Shown here: in pieces, positions 1 through 10,365 of the stretch
Numbering within the stretch: the stretch's first letter is position 1
Layout: every line of letters begins with the position of its first letter
Assembly (NCBI GenBank): GCA_024036415.1
Contig: JAMWET010003917.1
Coordinates: 1-64,000, forward strand
Origin: Prochilodus magdalenae
Taxonomy: Eukaryota; Chordata; Actinopteri; Characiformes; Prochilodontidae
Reading direction: 5' to 3'
Length of the DNA: 64,000 bases
Program-made: the position numbers and the translations under genes
Notes under the pieces: model-generated
Told to the model about the DNA's origin: nothing
The model's database searches: none
The model's input: only the letters and a program-made list of their open reading frames with translations

Positions 1-150
1 AAATGGAATCTTTACCGGCGGATAAAACAGCTTTCTTAACCTGCAATAGTATAACATTTTTTTTTTTCTCAGCAGTTTTTACAAATTCGATTGGTCTGTC
101 CATCATGAATATTTACATAAACTGAAAGGAAACTAGAGCTTGAAATAAGA
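1..150 (+). repeat. Interspersed repeat fragment (copy 1 of 2)
   Basis: Related to 45735-45880 in the same orientation: AACAGCTTTCT, then a TTTTT-rich stretch, then GTCCATCATGAATATT. The left end is cut by the window edge. No coding content; family not identified. Confidence 0.5.
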
Positions 151-229
151 GATAAAAGGGCAACCGAAACACATATTAGAAGGTGGATATATGGCCGAAA
201 TTGTCATATTTTGACACGTCAAGAGTATA

Positions 230-793
230 CAGGGGTTGGACAAATGAAACTGAAACAACTGTCATTTTTAGTGTGGGAGGTCTCATGGCTTAATTGGACC
301 AGCCTGGTGGCCAGTCTTCATTAATTGGCAACATTGCACCCCCAGTAAGAGCCAGAGTGTGAAGGTTCAGTTAGCAGGTAAGAGCACAGTTCTGGCTCAA
401 AATACTGCAATGCAAAAACATTATGGGTGACAGACCAGAGTCAAAAGAGGAAGGACAACTTTGTTGGTTGCATGTCTTGCTGGGCACAGCTTGTGACCAA
501 GACAAAGCAGGTCTTTGTGATGTATCAAGAGCAACGGTTATACAGGTGGTAATGTCAGCATACACCAAGAAGGAAGAACCTCCACCAGCACACGCTTTAG
601 TGACCTGGCATATCCTGCAAGAAGAATGGCTTTTAAAATCCATCTGACCACTGTGCAGGGACTTGCTATATGTCATCCCAAAGACGAACTGATGCTGTAT
701 TGGCCTGGCAATAAGGAGGCTCCTACACAATACTAATAAATGAATTGTGGTCTTAAAACCAGGTCTTGTTCAGTTTCAATTGTCCAACCCCTG
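230..793 (+). mobile_element. Internally deleted Tc1 element, copy 1 (insertion-rich)
   Basis: Starts CAGGGGTTGGACAAATGAAA, ends in the inverted match AATTGTCCAACCCCTG, and is flanked by TA on both sides as expected for Tc1/mariner. It is colinear with the 24377-24908 copy but about 32 nt longer because of many 1-3 nt insertions, with no single large insert. The transposase remnants are shredded by these indels. It cannot code for transposase. Confidence 0.9.
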
Positions 794-2089
794 TATGTGG
801 GATATCAGTGATATTCATGTTTCTGACATTCAATCAGTTTGGAACCTGTTAGGCAGAGTCATTTGAGATAATACAACCAGCATCCATTTGGATTGTGTGC
901 TGTTGTTGGACTGATATTGTACTATTACAAAAGACAAAACCCAAATATTTTACTGACCAGGCCCAGAAAATTGCACGTAGGTCTAACGAAGTATATTGAT
1001 AAAATATAAAATATGTTTTTCCTTCTTCTGCAGACTGTGTTGTACAGCAACAGTATCTTTCCACCAAACTTCAAGTCAAATAAAATATTCTTATATTATA
1101 ATATATACCCTTTGCTTCGAACATAGAATCAATTTTAAAAAGTGTACCATCCAAACTTCCAACAGAAATTCACCAACTGCCGGTGAGTCTTTGAATGATA
1201 AACCAGTTTACACCTTGTTTCATACTCATGCCTGGTAAAAACTGCATGTGCTAAAGGTTAAATTTAAAGACAGTATTCCCATATTCAGTGCAGAAAATCT
1301 ACTTGAAAGCAGTGTGACCTTTTGTGCCCCCTGTTGCAGAGGTTACTGTGCATTCGTGGCAGTTATACGAGCCCCCTCTCAGGTCAAGGCTGGGACTAGA
1401 GCTCTGGCCGTGTTCACCGGTGGAGGGGTGGGGAGCTGATTGAGAGTTTGTCCTTCAGCTCTGTCCTAGGAGCAGGCTGAATCACAGCTCTAATGTTAGC
1501 TGGCCAGTGTTAGCCAGCCAGGGGAAGTCCTGCCTCTTATGTTAGAGATCTGTTTTTTGAGCTGATAGCTGCTCTCCTGCAATTTTGTCAAGACATGGAC
1601 GTATCATTCGAGGCATACTGGTTAAATGTTTTCTGCTCTCATTACTGAGTAGTTAAGCCACAGAAGCTCCAAGAAAACTAAGTACCTTGAAAAGCCGGGC
1701 TCATAGAGTAAAGGGAAATTTTGCCATTACACTGATCCTCATAGAAATAGTTGCAGCCAGAGCGCAAAGATCCAGAAATAAAATTGGCTCGGCACCAAAA
1801 GACCAATACTTGATTTGTACTATGTTGTCAGCATGAAAAAAAACCCCCCAAAAGTTTTAATTTGTTTTTTTTAATAAACTTATGAAATTATGATTATGAA
1901 AGCGTACATTTCAGCATGAACTTGATTCTTGATGCGGTTTGTGGGGATATGCCAACATAAATATATGTTTTTCTCTCTGTCCATTTTACTACATTAATCT
2001 ACAGAACCAAGGCAAAAACTACTGATAATGAGATATCAAAATTCTGCAAGATCTAATTATGTCTGTCATAATCATATATGATGCAGGAC
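794..2089. other. Gene-free stretch
   Basis: No coding or repeat signal strong enough to name. Homopolymer runs (A8, C6, T7) lie near 1838-1870. Confidence 0.4.
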
Positions 2090-2640
2090 TACATGCCCGC
2101 CACTGCAACAACTGCCCTTAAACACCACGTCATTGTGGTGTTTCTGTCAACAAAACCACCAATGTTACCCTGACCAGACTGTCGTTTTGGGAGTGACAAG
2201 GCTACTGTGTACTCAGAATAAGAGAGTCCCACTTTTGGTAGCTGGCGGAGTTCAGTTTGACCAATGAATTTTGTGGTATGGAGGCACCATGGTCAGTGCC
2301 AAGATCAAAGAACCAGTTTGTTGTCAATGCATCACACATTCAAGAAGGCCTGGTGTCACTCCTGGGGACCCCCCACACACACACACAAACAGCTCATTAT
2401 GATTGATATTAGCACTGTTCAAACTGTCCATTTGTTGTTTATTGTGTTGTCAAATTACACCTCACTTGTTTTTCAGTGGGGGGCAGGTCTGCCACGGCAG
2501 AACAAGTCAGCCAAGTACCTGGATTATGTTACTGTGAAGCCAAGCTGCTGTAACTTGTGCATAACGTGGCTTGGCATTGTCTTTCGAAAACAAGCGGGAC
2601 ATTCCCTAAGTAAGACATTGTTTTAGATGGCAGCACATGT
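2090..2640 (+). mobile_element. Tc1-like transposon relic (VIFSDES family), copy A
   Basis: Degenerate sequence colinear with 21300-21560 and 41310-41530: AACTGCCCTTAAACACCAC, later GGCACCATGGTCAGTGCCAAGAT and AAGGCCTGGTGTCACTCC. These correspond to the middle of a Tc1 transposase gene, broken by frameshifts. No terminal repeats are recognisable, so the limits are approximate. Confidence 0.65.
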
Positions 2641-2654
2641 AGACTTCACAAAGT

Positions 2655-3060
2655 GGCAGGATCAAAGGAACCAGCCAAAACAACAGTCCAAATAAGTTGG
2701 TTGAATAACAGTTCAGGTGGGGGAACTGGTTTATCGGTCATGGTTGTTTTTTTTCTGTTTTTGGTTTCGGATTTAAATTTATTGATATTCAGTTATTATA
2801 TTCAGTAATTCCATGAACTTGGCAAGGTTGGGCTCAGTGGCAAACACGTTCCTCTCTTGGTTTTCGCCTTCTTAGTCAGAAGAAGTTTCACAGTTGTTTG
2901 CCAGACAGCTGTTTCTTGAAAGATCGTGAACAGTACAGGGCTATGGCTAGGTCCCGCTTTAAAGCCGACCCCACCCTCTTCCTACACCTTACGGTTCTGG
3001 CTGCGCTGTTTTTGCTCAAACGTTGAATCATGTAAACATGAAAGTCATGTGTCCAACATT
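2655..3060 (+). repeat. Duplicated block, distal copy (3' side of the MuRF gene)
   Basis: Direct-orientation homologue of 7507-7925, about 4.9 kb away and beyond the 3' end of the MuRF gene. At the place matching the FOXO-type site it has a T-run (TTGTTTTTTT at about 2744), so the motif is absent. No MuRF coding remnant is recognisable to its left, where a Tc1 relic lies instead. It could also be two members of a repeat family not present elsewhere in this window. Confidence 0.7.
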
Positions 3061-5663
3061 ATCCCATGTGTATAGTACCCCTGGGCATGTAATGGTGTCT
3101 TTCTTCCAGGTCCAAGTTACCTCAGACCCCGACAGATACTGTGTTTTTAATTTGGCTTTAAAATTCAGGTATGTGTCTAAACACAGTCACTGAAACTGAC
3201 CTTGTGACCTTCTGACATTAACTGCTGCTTTTTGGACACCCTTTCACCCTACCACACCGCACCCCTCATCCATTGTATTGTAATCGCTGGATGATCATTA
3301 TATGAGGCAAGACTTTAGGGGACACAACCCCTAATAGTTTAAATGGGTAAAAACTATGTGTCAATGATGGAAAAGGAAGAGCACCCATTAAGGACCTAAG
3401 AACTATAGGATCCTACTCATTCTTGTGCATTGGGACATTATGCAGAAGACACACCACACAACCACCAGTCGGAGGTCAAAAACACGGGCACCTTTACTTG
3501 TACATAACTGAAATGAATAAACATAAATGCAACTTAAATATGAGACCTGCTCAGCCAAATGAGCCTTTCACTCCTCTGTCTATCTCTCTGGCTTCCTCAC
3601 TTTCGCATGGCCTTTCAGCCATTTAACCTGCTTCCCCCACACTGAAGAGAGGGCCAGATTATAAGAGCATGGTGCCTATCCTCTAATCACACAGTGGGGA
3701 GCACATCCCCACTTCGGCCAGGAATGGCGGCAACCCCACCTCACCCCAATCCCCTTTTGGTATAGTAGGTATGGGAACAATTGGTATGCTTGCTCTAGCC
3801 TGAATTACTTCAGATCTCCTTTACAACATGGTTCTTTGACAAACCATCCTTCAAGAAAGGCTCTGTAGCTAAACAAAAGTGGTTCTTCTATGAGTATATA
3901 TTTTGCTTAGATGCTTAGTCGCTGCACTGGGAGATGTGCAAGCAGGACAGGTGGCATATTCCAATGGCAAGCCCTGGAACTGCCTATATCTCCCCAAAAC
4001 TGGTTAAACATTGTGGTTTATTTGAAATCTTGTACCAAATATGTGCAGAATCACTGCTGGTAACATTAATGGTAATGTAGTGCCCTAGTTGCAAACTCAG
4101 CTCCACTGTTGCCAGTGTTGTGGTATCGTGTGCCTGAGCATCCTTCGGCATGTCGGGAATATGAGAGCAGTTCTTCATGCCATACAGTATACATATACAG
4201 TGGGAATAGAGAAGCTGGGCCCCACATAGATGGAACGTTTCAGATCAACAAGTCAGCCAGCAAGCAGCTGTAGAAGTGCTACAAGACAAAGACCTATTTG
4301 GCTTGTACAGACTTGCATTCTCCTTGATAGCCCCTGCTGCCTTCCTGAGCCGTTACTGATAGCCTGCCAGTCTGATATCTTAGACTGTCTATCTGTGGTG
4401 TTGTCACAAAGACCTAGTTCAGGTCTCAGCATTTGGTCTGCAGGCCATTGAGTTCATGGGTGAGTCTTAGCCTACCACACGTGAATGGTCGATGAGTAAA
4501 TGTCAGCTGTCAGAAAGAGGCCAAAGAGGGCACTGACAAACACATAGCCATTGCGCTAACGCAAGGAAATGAAATTTAAAGAGACATCCCAGCATACAAA
4601 GCTCATTTTTAAAATTTCATGAATATTTTACCTGATGCCTTTTGTTATTGTTCTAAGATATGATTTTGGCCTCAAATGTATTTTTGAAATTCATTAATAG
4701 TGGAGAGATACATGTAGGCCAATGTAAGACAGTGTAGATTAATTTTACTCAAATAAATTCACAAATCTAGTAACCAAAGCGACTTTTAGAAGGTTTGGTA
4801 AATATTTAAAGAATGATAAAGTCCGTAAATTATTATTTCTTTATATTAATGTTTTAGTCAAGATTTTTGTCATGTGTTTTTGACTTTTGACTACATGTTA
4901 ATTTGGGTTTTTCAGTCATTTTAGATTCTTTGTTCAACAATGTGGGACATTTCCCAATTTGCATTTACAAATCCCCAAGATTTCTGCACTGTGGCTCACA
5001 TTATATGGAGCATTTTATGAATTGTTCAGACAGCTTTTTGAATGGTAAAACCCATGTCACTGCAAAGAAACAAAAAGAAGAATAAAGAAAAACAAGACTT
5101 TTTACTTTTTTATGCAACATTTGGGCACACAGCTGACTTTGCGTATAACTTTTATGATCATCTGACAATTAGAATTGTTTCAAAAATTGGTGGAATAAAA
5201 TCTCTTTGCCCTTTATTGATTAAAAGCGGTTTTGCAGTTTTTCTATGTAAAGTTGTTTTTTTGGACGGCATATCTTTATAGAAACGCTTCTGTCAGACAT
5301 GTTCATATCTGCACCGCAAAGTTTGTGAGTGACCCTAGCAACTATCTGGACTGATGGTGGAATCAGAAGAGTGGACCTCTGGCCAAAGCTCCTGGCCGAC
5401 ATTTCTTGCTGGCAGCTGTAATTGTCAGGGATGGAAACATGAGGTCTGCTGCACAGTGCAGGCTATTCCTGGAGCGCCCCATGGCCTCTCCTCATTCTCA
5501 CCTTTGCAAAAATAGTCGACCCTCTTGAACAGCAAAAAGCAAACTGGGACAGGACAAAGTTGGTCGAACTTGCATGCATAGAAGTACTGTGGGGCTATGT
5601 GAGGATTAGGGATATGAGGGATTCATTGTAGAGACTGAGAAGGTGATTCTTTTTAGTAAACAC
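3061..5663. other. Gene-free stretch downstream of the MuRF gene
   Basis: A short GGTTCTT-type MITE remnant lies at about 3828-3892. No exon seen. Frames near 4900-5400 are AT-rich and unlike any family I know. Confidence 0.4.
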
Positions 5664-5669
5664 TTTATT
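5664..5669 (-). terminator. Poly(A) signal AATAAA of the MuRF gene
   Basis: TTTATT on the plus strand reads AATAAA on the gene strand, about 460 nt past the stop. It is the first canonical hexamer I see downstream of the stop on that strand. This predicts a 3' UTR of roughly 475-490 nt. Confidence 0.55.
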
Positions 5670-6125
5670 CCCACTGAATTATCCAATGACAATAAAATTT
5701 TACAGTAACTGAGGAGTGCACAATGTAGCATTTCAAGTATTCAAACATTTTTGAGAGACACAACTTAACTAGTGCGGCTGTATTCTACAACAAGCAAGTT
5801 ATCAAACACAATCTAATGCAGAATATCCAAGTGTAAACCTTGTCATCTACAGGAAACTAAGAGATATCAAAAAAAGGAAAAACAATAAAACATGAACATC
5901 CGTATAAATACAAAAGTATAAAAGTCAAGTGGAAAAGTGGAAATGATGCAGTTTGTCTTTGTACAAAACACTGCTGAGATTGCACACACTTGTCACAGTT
6001 TTTAAAAGCAGCTAGACCGTGTTCCCCTTTGATAGTGTGTATCAATGGGGGTTTAAAACTCACTTTCTCTAACCCTTTCCCACAAAACATCCTAATCTTC
6101 ATCTCCAATAAAAGTTTATCACTTC
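5670..6125 (-). other. Predicted 3' UTR of the MuRF gene
   Basis: This is AT-rich, repeat-poor sequence between the TAG stop and the AATAAA signal. No coding continuation or obvious transposon is seen. The extent is inferred from the poly(A) signal. Confidence 0.5.
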
Positions 6126-7178
6126 CTACTCCTCCTCTTCCCCCTCCGCCTCTTCAAAGTCCTCGTCATCATCGTCGTCATCGTCATCACCTGCCCCGAA
6201 GTCCATTTTTGCAAGCAAGGCCTCCACTTCTTCAGTGAACAAAGTGAAGTGGTCCATTTTCTCAAAACCAGGTTCTGGCCTCTGTATCTGGGAGTTCTTG
6301 GCTGTGTCCTTGGCCTCCGCAATGAACTTCTTAGCAGTGATGAGGAACTCGGCTACGTTGCTGTTGTCCATACTTTGGGAGGCTTTGTCCATCATCTTAG
6401 TGCTGGCCTGCAGATGCTCATTGTACTGCTGAACCAGCGATCGCAGCACCGCCACCTTCTCGTCCTGTTCCTGGCTGATGTGCTCCAGCAGTTGGCCCTT
6501 GCGCTCTTCCAGGATGGCGTAGAGAAGATCGAACTTTTCTCCCAGCCTCTGCTTCTGCTGCTGACTGTTCTCTTCCACGGTCTTGCAGGTATCCTCCATC
6601 TGGGCTATCATTGCTTGTATGCAGTTGTTGCTGGCTGCAAGCATGTCCACTGAGTTTTTAAGCTCAGCCTTCTGGACTTCATAGACGCTCTTCAGGGTGG
6701 ACACCTCGCAGTCTTTGTGTTGGCCGAAAACTTTGCACATTGAACATGTGGGGACCTGGCAGGTGACACAATAGATGTTGATGCGCTCATCCTCATGCTC
6801 CTGGCACATTACCTCTTTGGTGTCCTTGGCTTTCAGGGGTGGTTCAAGACTACCACCGCCGCCACCGTTTTCCAGCTGCTGCTTGTAGATGTCAATAATG
6901 TTCTCCACAAGGAGATTCCTCTGCAGCCCGTAGACGCCATGTCGGTCCAGTACCACCTCAAATCGGCAGGTTGGGCAACGGAAGATGCCTCCTGAGAAGT
7001 GGTAGGGGTTGCGGGAGTCGTAGAGGTCATTGGCGCAGCTGCGGCAAAGGTTGTGCTGGCAGGGCAGGATGACCACAGGCTTGGTGAACATGTCCAAGCA
7101 AATGGGGCAGCTAAGCTGCTTCTCCAGGCTCTCAAGAGTACTCGGGGTACCCACTATTTGGCCTGTCTGGATGTCCAT
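6126..7178 (-). CDS. trim63: Muscle RING-finger (MuRF/TRIM63-like) E3 ubiquitin ligase, single exon
   Basis: MuRF proteins are sarcomere- and microtubule-associated E3 ligases that mark muscle proteins for proteasomal breakdown. The uninterrupted 350-residue frame matches human MuRF1 in length. Seen in order: C3HC4 RING with C24, C27, C40, H42, C45, C48, C68, C71; the near-invariant MuRF box around VVLDRHGVYGLQRNLLVENI (76-95); a glycine-rich linker (105-109); B-box 2 with C125, H128, C137, C140, C145, C148, H154, C157; a coiled coil at about 165-265; a COS box at about 267-326 containing EKMDHFTLF; and an acidic Asp/Glu tail (331-350). The ATG has a good Kozak context (A at -3, G at +4) and the stop is TAG. 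The RING loop before C68 is shorter than in the mammalian paralogues I recall. No intron is seen. A TATA box and poly(A) signal argue for a working gene rather than a dead retrocopy. Assignment within the family (trim63a/b versus trim54/55/101) is uncertain. Confidence 0.93.
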   Translation of the reverse strand: MDIQTGQIVGTPSTLESLEKQLSCPICLDMFTKPVVILPCQHNLCRSCANDLYDSRNPYHFSGGIFRCPTCRFEVVLDRHGVYGLQRNLLVENIIDIYKQQLENGGGGGSLEPPLKAKDTKEVMCQEHEDERINIYCVTCQVPTCSMCKVFGQHKDCEVSTLKSVYEVQKAELKNSVDMLAASNNCIQAMIAQMEDTCKTVEENSQQQKQRLGEKFDLLYAILEERKGQLLEHISQEQDEKVAVLRSLVQQYNEHLQASTKMMDKASQSMDNSNVAEFLITAKKFIAEAKDTAKNSQIQRPEPGFEKMDHFTLFTEEVEALLAKMDFGAGDDDDDDDDEDFEEAEGEEEE

Positions 7179-7320
7179 GTTGTTTCTTTAAGGTAGAGGT
7201 ATCCCAGTCCTTACTTGTTGCTGGTTTGGCTGTGTCCGTGAAGCTCGTAGCGCTTCCCTGGTTGCTTCTGTCTTCTGGCTAAGTTTATTTTAATCTAGCA
7301 GCCCAGTGGGCCGTCTTTAA
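7179..7320 (-). other. Predicted 5' leader of the MuRF mRNA
   Basis: This is the stretch between the TATA box and the ATG. On the sense strand I see no convincing splice donor/acceptor pair. The sequence just before the start is AAAGAAACAACATGG, a favourable initiation context. The exact 5' end is inferred from TATA spacing. Confidence 0.5.
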
Positions 7321-7328
7321 CTTATATA
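7321..7328 (-). promoter_or_regulatory. TATA box of the MuRF gene
   Basis: The minus strand reads TATATAAG here, about 143-150 nt upstream of the ATG at 7178. Transcription would start near 7292-7298, giving a leader of about 115-120 nt. No intron is needed to reach the start codon. This is a motif match plus position only. Confidence 0.65.
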
Positions 7329-7390
7329 CCGGCCGGCTGCTTGTGACATTTGATCCATGCATGGGGTGGCTGTGGCAAGATTCCATCCTC

Positions 7391-7591
7391 CACTTGTTTG
7401 TGAGGCTTGATTCGGAGAAAACATGCCACCTCTTAACCCAACCCACTGCGTCTAGTCACATGCCAAACTTAGCAACAAACCCCCCGTCCAAGCACTCCAT
7501 CTGTGGAATGGGAGGATCAAATGGGCAAGCCAAACAAGCCCCATGTGGCCTCAAAGAAAGGTCCATCGGTTGTTGAACAACATTTCAGGTG
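7391..7591. promoter_or_regulatory. E-box cluster upstream of the MuRF gene
   Basis: Five CANNTG motifs fall within 201 bp: CACTTG (7391), CACATG (7457), CATCTG (7498), CATGTG (7542) and CAGGTG (7586). Another, CATTTG, lies at 7347. By chance about 0.8 would be expected in 200 bp. Myogenin is known to activate mammalian MuRF1 through E-boxes, so the cluster is a plausible muscle input. Binding is not shown. Confidence 0.4.
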
Positions 7592-7925
7592 AATTGGTTT
7601 ATAGTTCATGGTTGTTTACTGTTTCTTCCCTTTTGGTTTCTGATTTGATTTATTATTTTATTTATTATTTATTATTTATTATAACTTGGGCAAGGTTGGG
7701 CAGTGGCAAACACGTTCCTTTCTTGGTTCTGTGTCTTACAGTTTCACAGTTTCACAGTTGTTTCACAGTTGTTTCCACATAACTTTTCTTGAAGATCTTG
7801 AAAGGTACAGGGCTATGGCTAGGTCACGGTAAAGCATACCCCACCTTCTCTAGAAATCTCTTCCTGTTGTGGCTGCGCTGTTGCTCAACTTGCTCATGTA
7901 AACAGACAGTCATGTGTCCAACATC
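7507..7925 (+). repeat. Duplicated block, gene-proximal copy (MuRF upstream region)
   Basis: This block is homologous, in the same orientation, to 2655-3060. Shared anchors include GGCAAGGTTGGG, GGCAAACACGTTCCT, TACAGGGCTATGGCTAGGTC, GGCTGCGCTGTT and CAGTCATGTGTCCAACAT. It overlaps the E-box cluster and holds the FOXO-type site. Similarity fades at both ends and small indels are frequent, so the duplication is not recent. Confidence 0.75.
7612..7619 (-). promoter_or_regulatory. FOXO-type site GTAAACAA
   Basis: The minus strand carries the exact core GTAAACAA about 290 bp upstream of the TATA box. FOXO factors are established activators of mammalian MuRF1 in atrophy. A second, weaker match (GTAAACAG, plus strand) lies near 7889. 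I saw no palindromic glucocorticoid response element beside it, unlike the mammalian promoter. Confidence 0.4.
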
Positions 7926-8836
7926 CATGCACCTTGCCACTCCTCGAAGGCAGCTTGTGCAACTTTCCCCTGAAAGTGAAGCACTAATTGTCCAGTATGT
8001 ATACTGTCCCAGTGTTCCAAAATAAACAGAACTACACATGTTGCTATCATGCTGATGGACTGGAACATGGTGGACATCAGATCTTCTGCAAGATGGTGGC
8101 ACATGTGGATGGACATATATTTGATCCTGACAGTTTGTAGAATGAGACCCCAGTGTTTTTGTCATGAGGTAGCTGTTTTATCACATGGCTAACAAACAAG
8201 TAACCAGCAGTTATGTTGATGGATTTAATTGTCTTTGGTTGTTTCTTTGGATGGCTTTTTAAATGTAATGTTCTTTTTTAAATAACAGATGAAAGCAGCT
8301 TTCATTTCTATCACGGATGCCAGAACAGCCTAAAATCAAATTTAGAGGATGTATAATCATATCACGTAAATCTTGTGGCAATTACATGCCGTTTATACAC
8401 AGTCCTCCCATTTTAGAAGATACAAAGTCATTTGCTGTTCAGTTGCTTCCTCATTTGCCAGTGATGTATAACTGCATCATTAGTTCATCCACAAGAGAGT
8501 TACAGGGGCCTAAACTACCAATAAATATATTACACCATAATGTGATGTAATGTGCTTATTGTGACAGAACTCATGAGGCATTATGGGCTTTCTGTGTAGC
8601 CAATCAGTGTTCAGTCACTATATTACCTAACAATGCTAGTATGTACTATGAAAATATATTTTATAACCACTGGGAATCTCCATGATATTAGTGATATTGT
8701 AGAGCCACTGACTTAGAGGTAAATAAATACAGATGAATAATTCATTAGCCTTAGCTTCCGCATTAGCTAGAAAACACTTTCCTCATGTAAGCATGCAAAC
8801 AATGTGTGTGTAGTTTACACTTGTAGCGCATAGATA
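7926..8836. other. Gene-free stretch upstream of the MuRF promoter block
   Basis: No gene or clear transposon. If distal muscle enhancers exist they could lie here, but no motif cluster stands out. Confidence 0.35.
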
Positions 8837-9130
8837 CACTGCTGGTTAAAAGTTTGGGGTTACTAAACGTGTATTAAATGATTCTACCATGAGACTAATT
8901 TCATTAACTGAATTTGTAGGGAACACTTTGTAGGTGACATTTTATACGATGAATGGAGCCATAAGCAATTTAATGGTAACTGAAAAATCTGTACAGCAAC
9001 TTCTAAAGAAATTGAAATCCACAGTGCCTCGTATCTGAAAACTTTGGTTTTCATATTTGGTATTTTTGGTAGATTTTGTGATAACACATTGCAATAAACA
9101 GAAAATGACATCTTATTATTTAACAACTAT
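8837..9130 (+). mobile_element. Tc1-like terminal fragment (GCTGGTTAAAAGTTTGGGG end)
   Basis: After TA at 8835-8836 comes CACTGCTGGTTAAAAGTTTG. I recognise this as a common teleost Tc1 inverted-repeat end (usual form CTGGTCAAAAGTTTGGGGTC). About 300 bp of decayed sequence follows, with no readable transposase and no second end. The right limit is approximate. Confidence 0.55.
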
Positions 9131-9649
9131 TAAAATACAGTATTTATTTAATAACTAAATGAAAATAAATATCTTATTCATTTAATTATTTCATAACAGC
9201 AGCTATTTTTAAAATGTTGCATCAACAAAGGCAATTTAAAACTCTTCCATGCAAAAAAGAAACCAGATATAACCAGCATCCCGAAACACAGCTGCCTTCT
9301 CTGGGGACGAGATTGTTTAAGATTCCTAACTGCATTCTGCACATATTACACTGCATGGCTCCGCAGTAAACAGGCCTGCCTGAGGTCCAGACCTGTCACC
9401 CTTTTAAAAAATTTGGTGCATTAGGAAATGGAAAATACAGCAAACGAGACCCTGAAATGCCAAGGAGCAGAAATCATGTGTCAAGCAAGAATGGGAAATA
9501 TTTCACGTTCAAAACTACAGAAATGGTCTCCTCTTCTTCCTAAACGACTGGGTTGTTACAGGAAGAGGTGATGAACCCAGTGGTAAACATGAAGCTGTGC
9601 CAGCTTCTTTGAAATGTGTTGGTGGAGATAAATTCAAAATGGTCATGTA

Positions 9650-10097
9650 CAGGGGTTGGACAATGAAACTGAAACACCTGTCATTTTAGTGTGGGAGGTC
9701 TCATGGCTAAATTGGACCAGCCTGGTGGCCAATCTTCATTAATTGCACATTGCACCAGTAAGAGCAGAGTGTGAAGGTTCAGTTAGCAGGTAAGAGCACA
9801 GTCCTGCTCAAAATACTGCAATACACACAACATTATGGGTAACATACCAGAGTTCAAAAGAGGACAAACTGTTGGTGCACGTCTTGCTGGCGCATCTGTG
9901 ACCAAGACAGCAAGTCTTTGTGATGTATCAAGAGCCACAGTATCCAGGGTAATGTCAGCATACCACCAAGAAGGACGAACCTCCACCAGCATCACGTAGT
10001 GACCTGGCCACTATCCTGCAAGAAGAATGGCTTAAACTCCCTCTGACCACTGTGCAGGACTTGTATATGTCATTCCCAAGACGAACTGACGCTGTAT
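9650..10097 (+). mobile_element. Internally deleted Tc1 element, copy 2 (3' truncated)
   Basis: Left end CAGGGGTTGGACAATGAAAC preceded by TA. It follows the family sequence through the helix-turn-helix region and the C-terminal transposase remnant, then breaks off at GACGCTGTAT. A different repeat (10098-10365) starts there and the missing right end does not reappear beyond it. The truncation is therefore a deletion or recombination rather than a simple insertion. Confidence 0.9.
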
Positions 10098-10365
10098 GAC
10101 GAGGTAAGAGAATGTTATGTCATCTCAGGTCTCAGTAACTTCCATAAAACATCTTCCAAATGTTGCCCTGAGAGTGTTCCCCTTTTATCATCTTGCATAA
10201 CTTGACATCATACTCAAATATCCTCCGAACATTATATCTTACTTAAGCTTCCTTTAACCTTATAGGAGCATAACATTATATCATAAACATCTTTAAATGT
10301 TCTTTAAACATTAGATTAAACACTATGTATTCTTTGAAACTTTATTAGAACTTGCTGGTTAATGC
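10098..10365 (-). mobile_element. MITE-like repeat, reverse-complement relative of 49735-50130
   Basis: Contains the inverse of the 49735-50130 repeat: CATCTCAGGTCTCAGTAACT and TCCATAAAACATCTTCCAAA match, reversed, TTTTATGGATGTTACTAAGG and CCTGAGATGACAGAATG. It is non-coding and begins exactly where Tc1 copy 2 stops. Family not named. Confidence 0.65.

Noticed and set aside
2264..2626. 120-aa plus-strand frame
   Set aside because: Lies in a Tc1 relic; out of frame with the transposase remnant for most of its length.
6249..6653. 134-aa plus-strand frame across the MuRF gene
   Set aside because: Antisense shadow of the MuRF coding sequence; no family resemblance, and the minus-strand protein is unmistakable.
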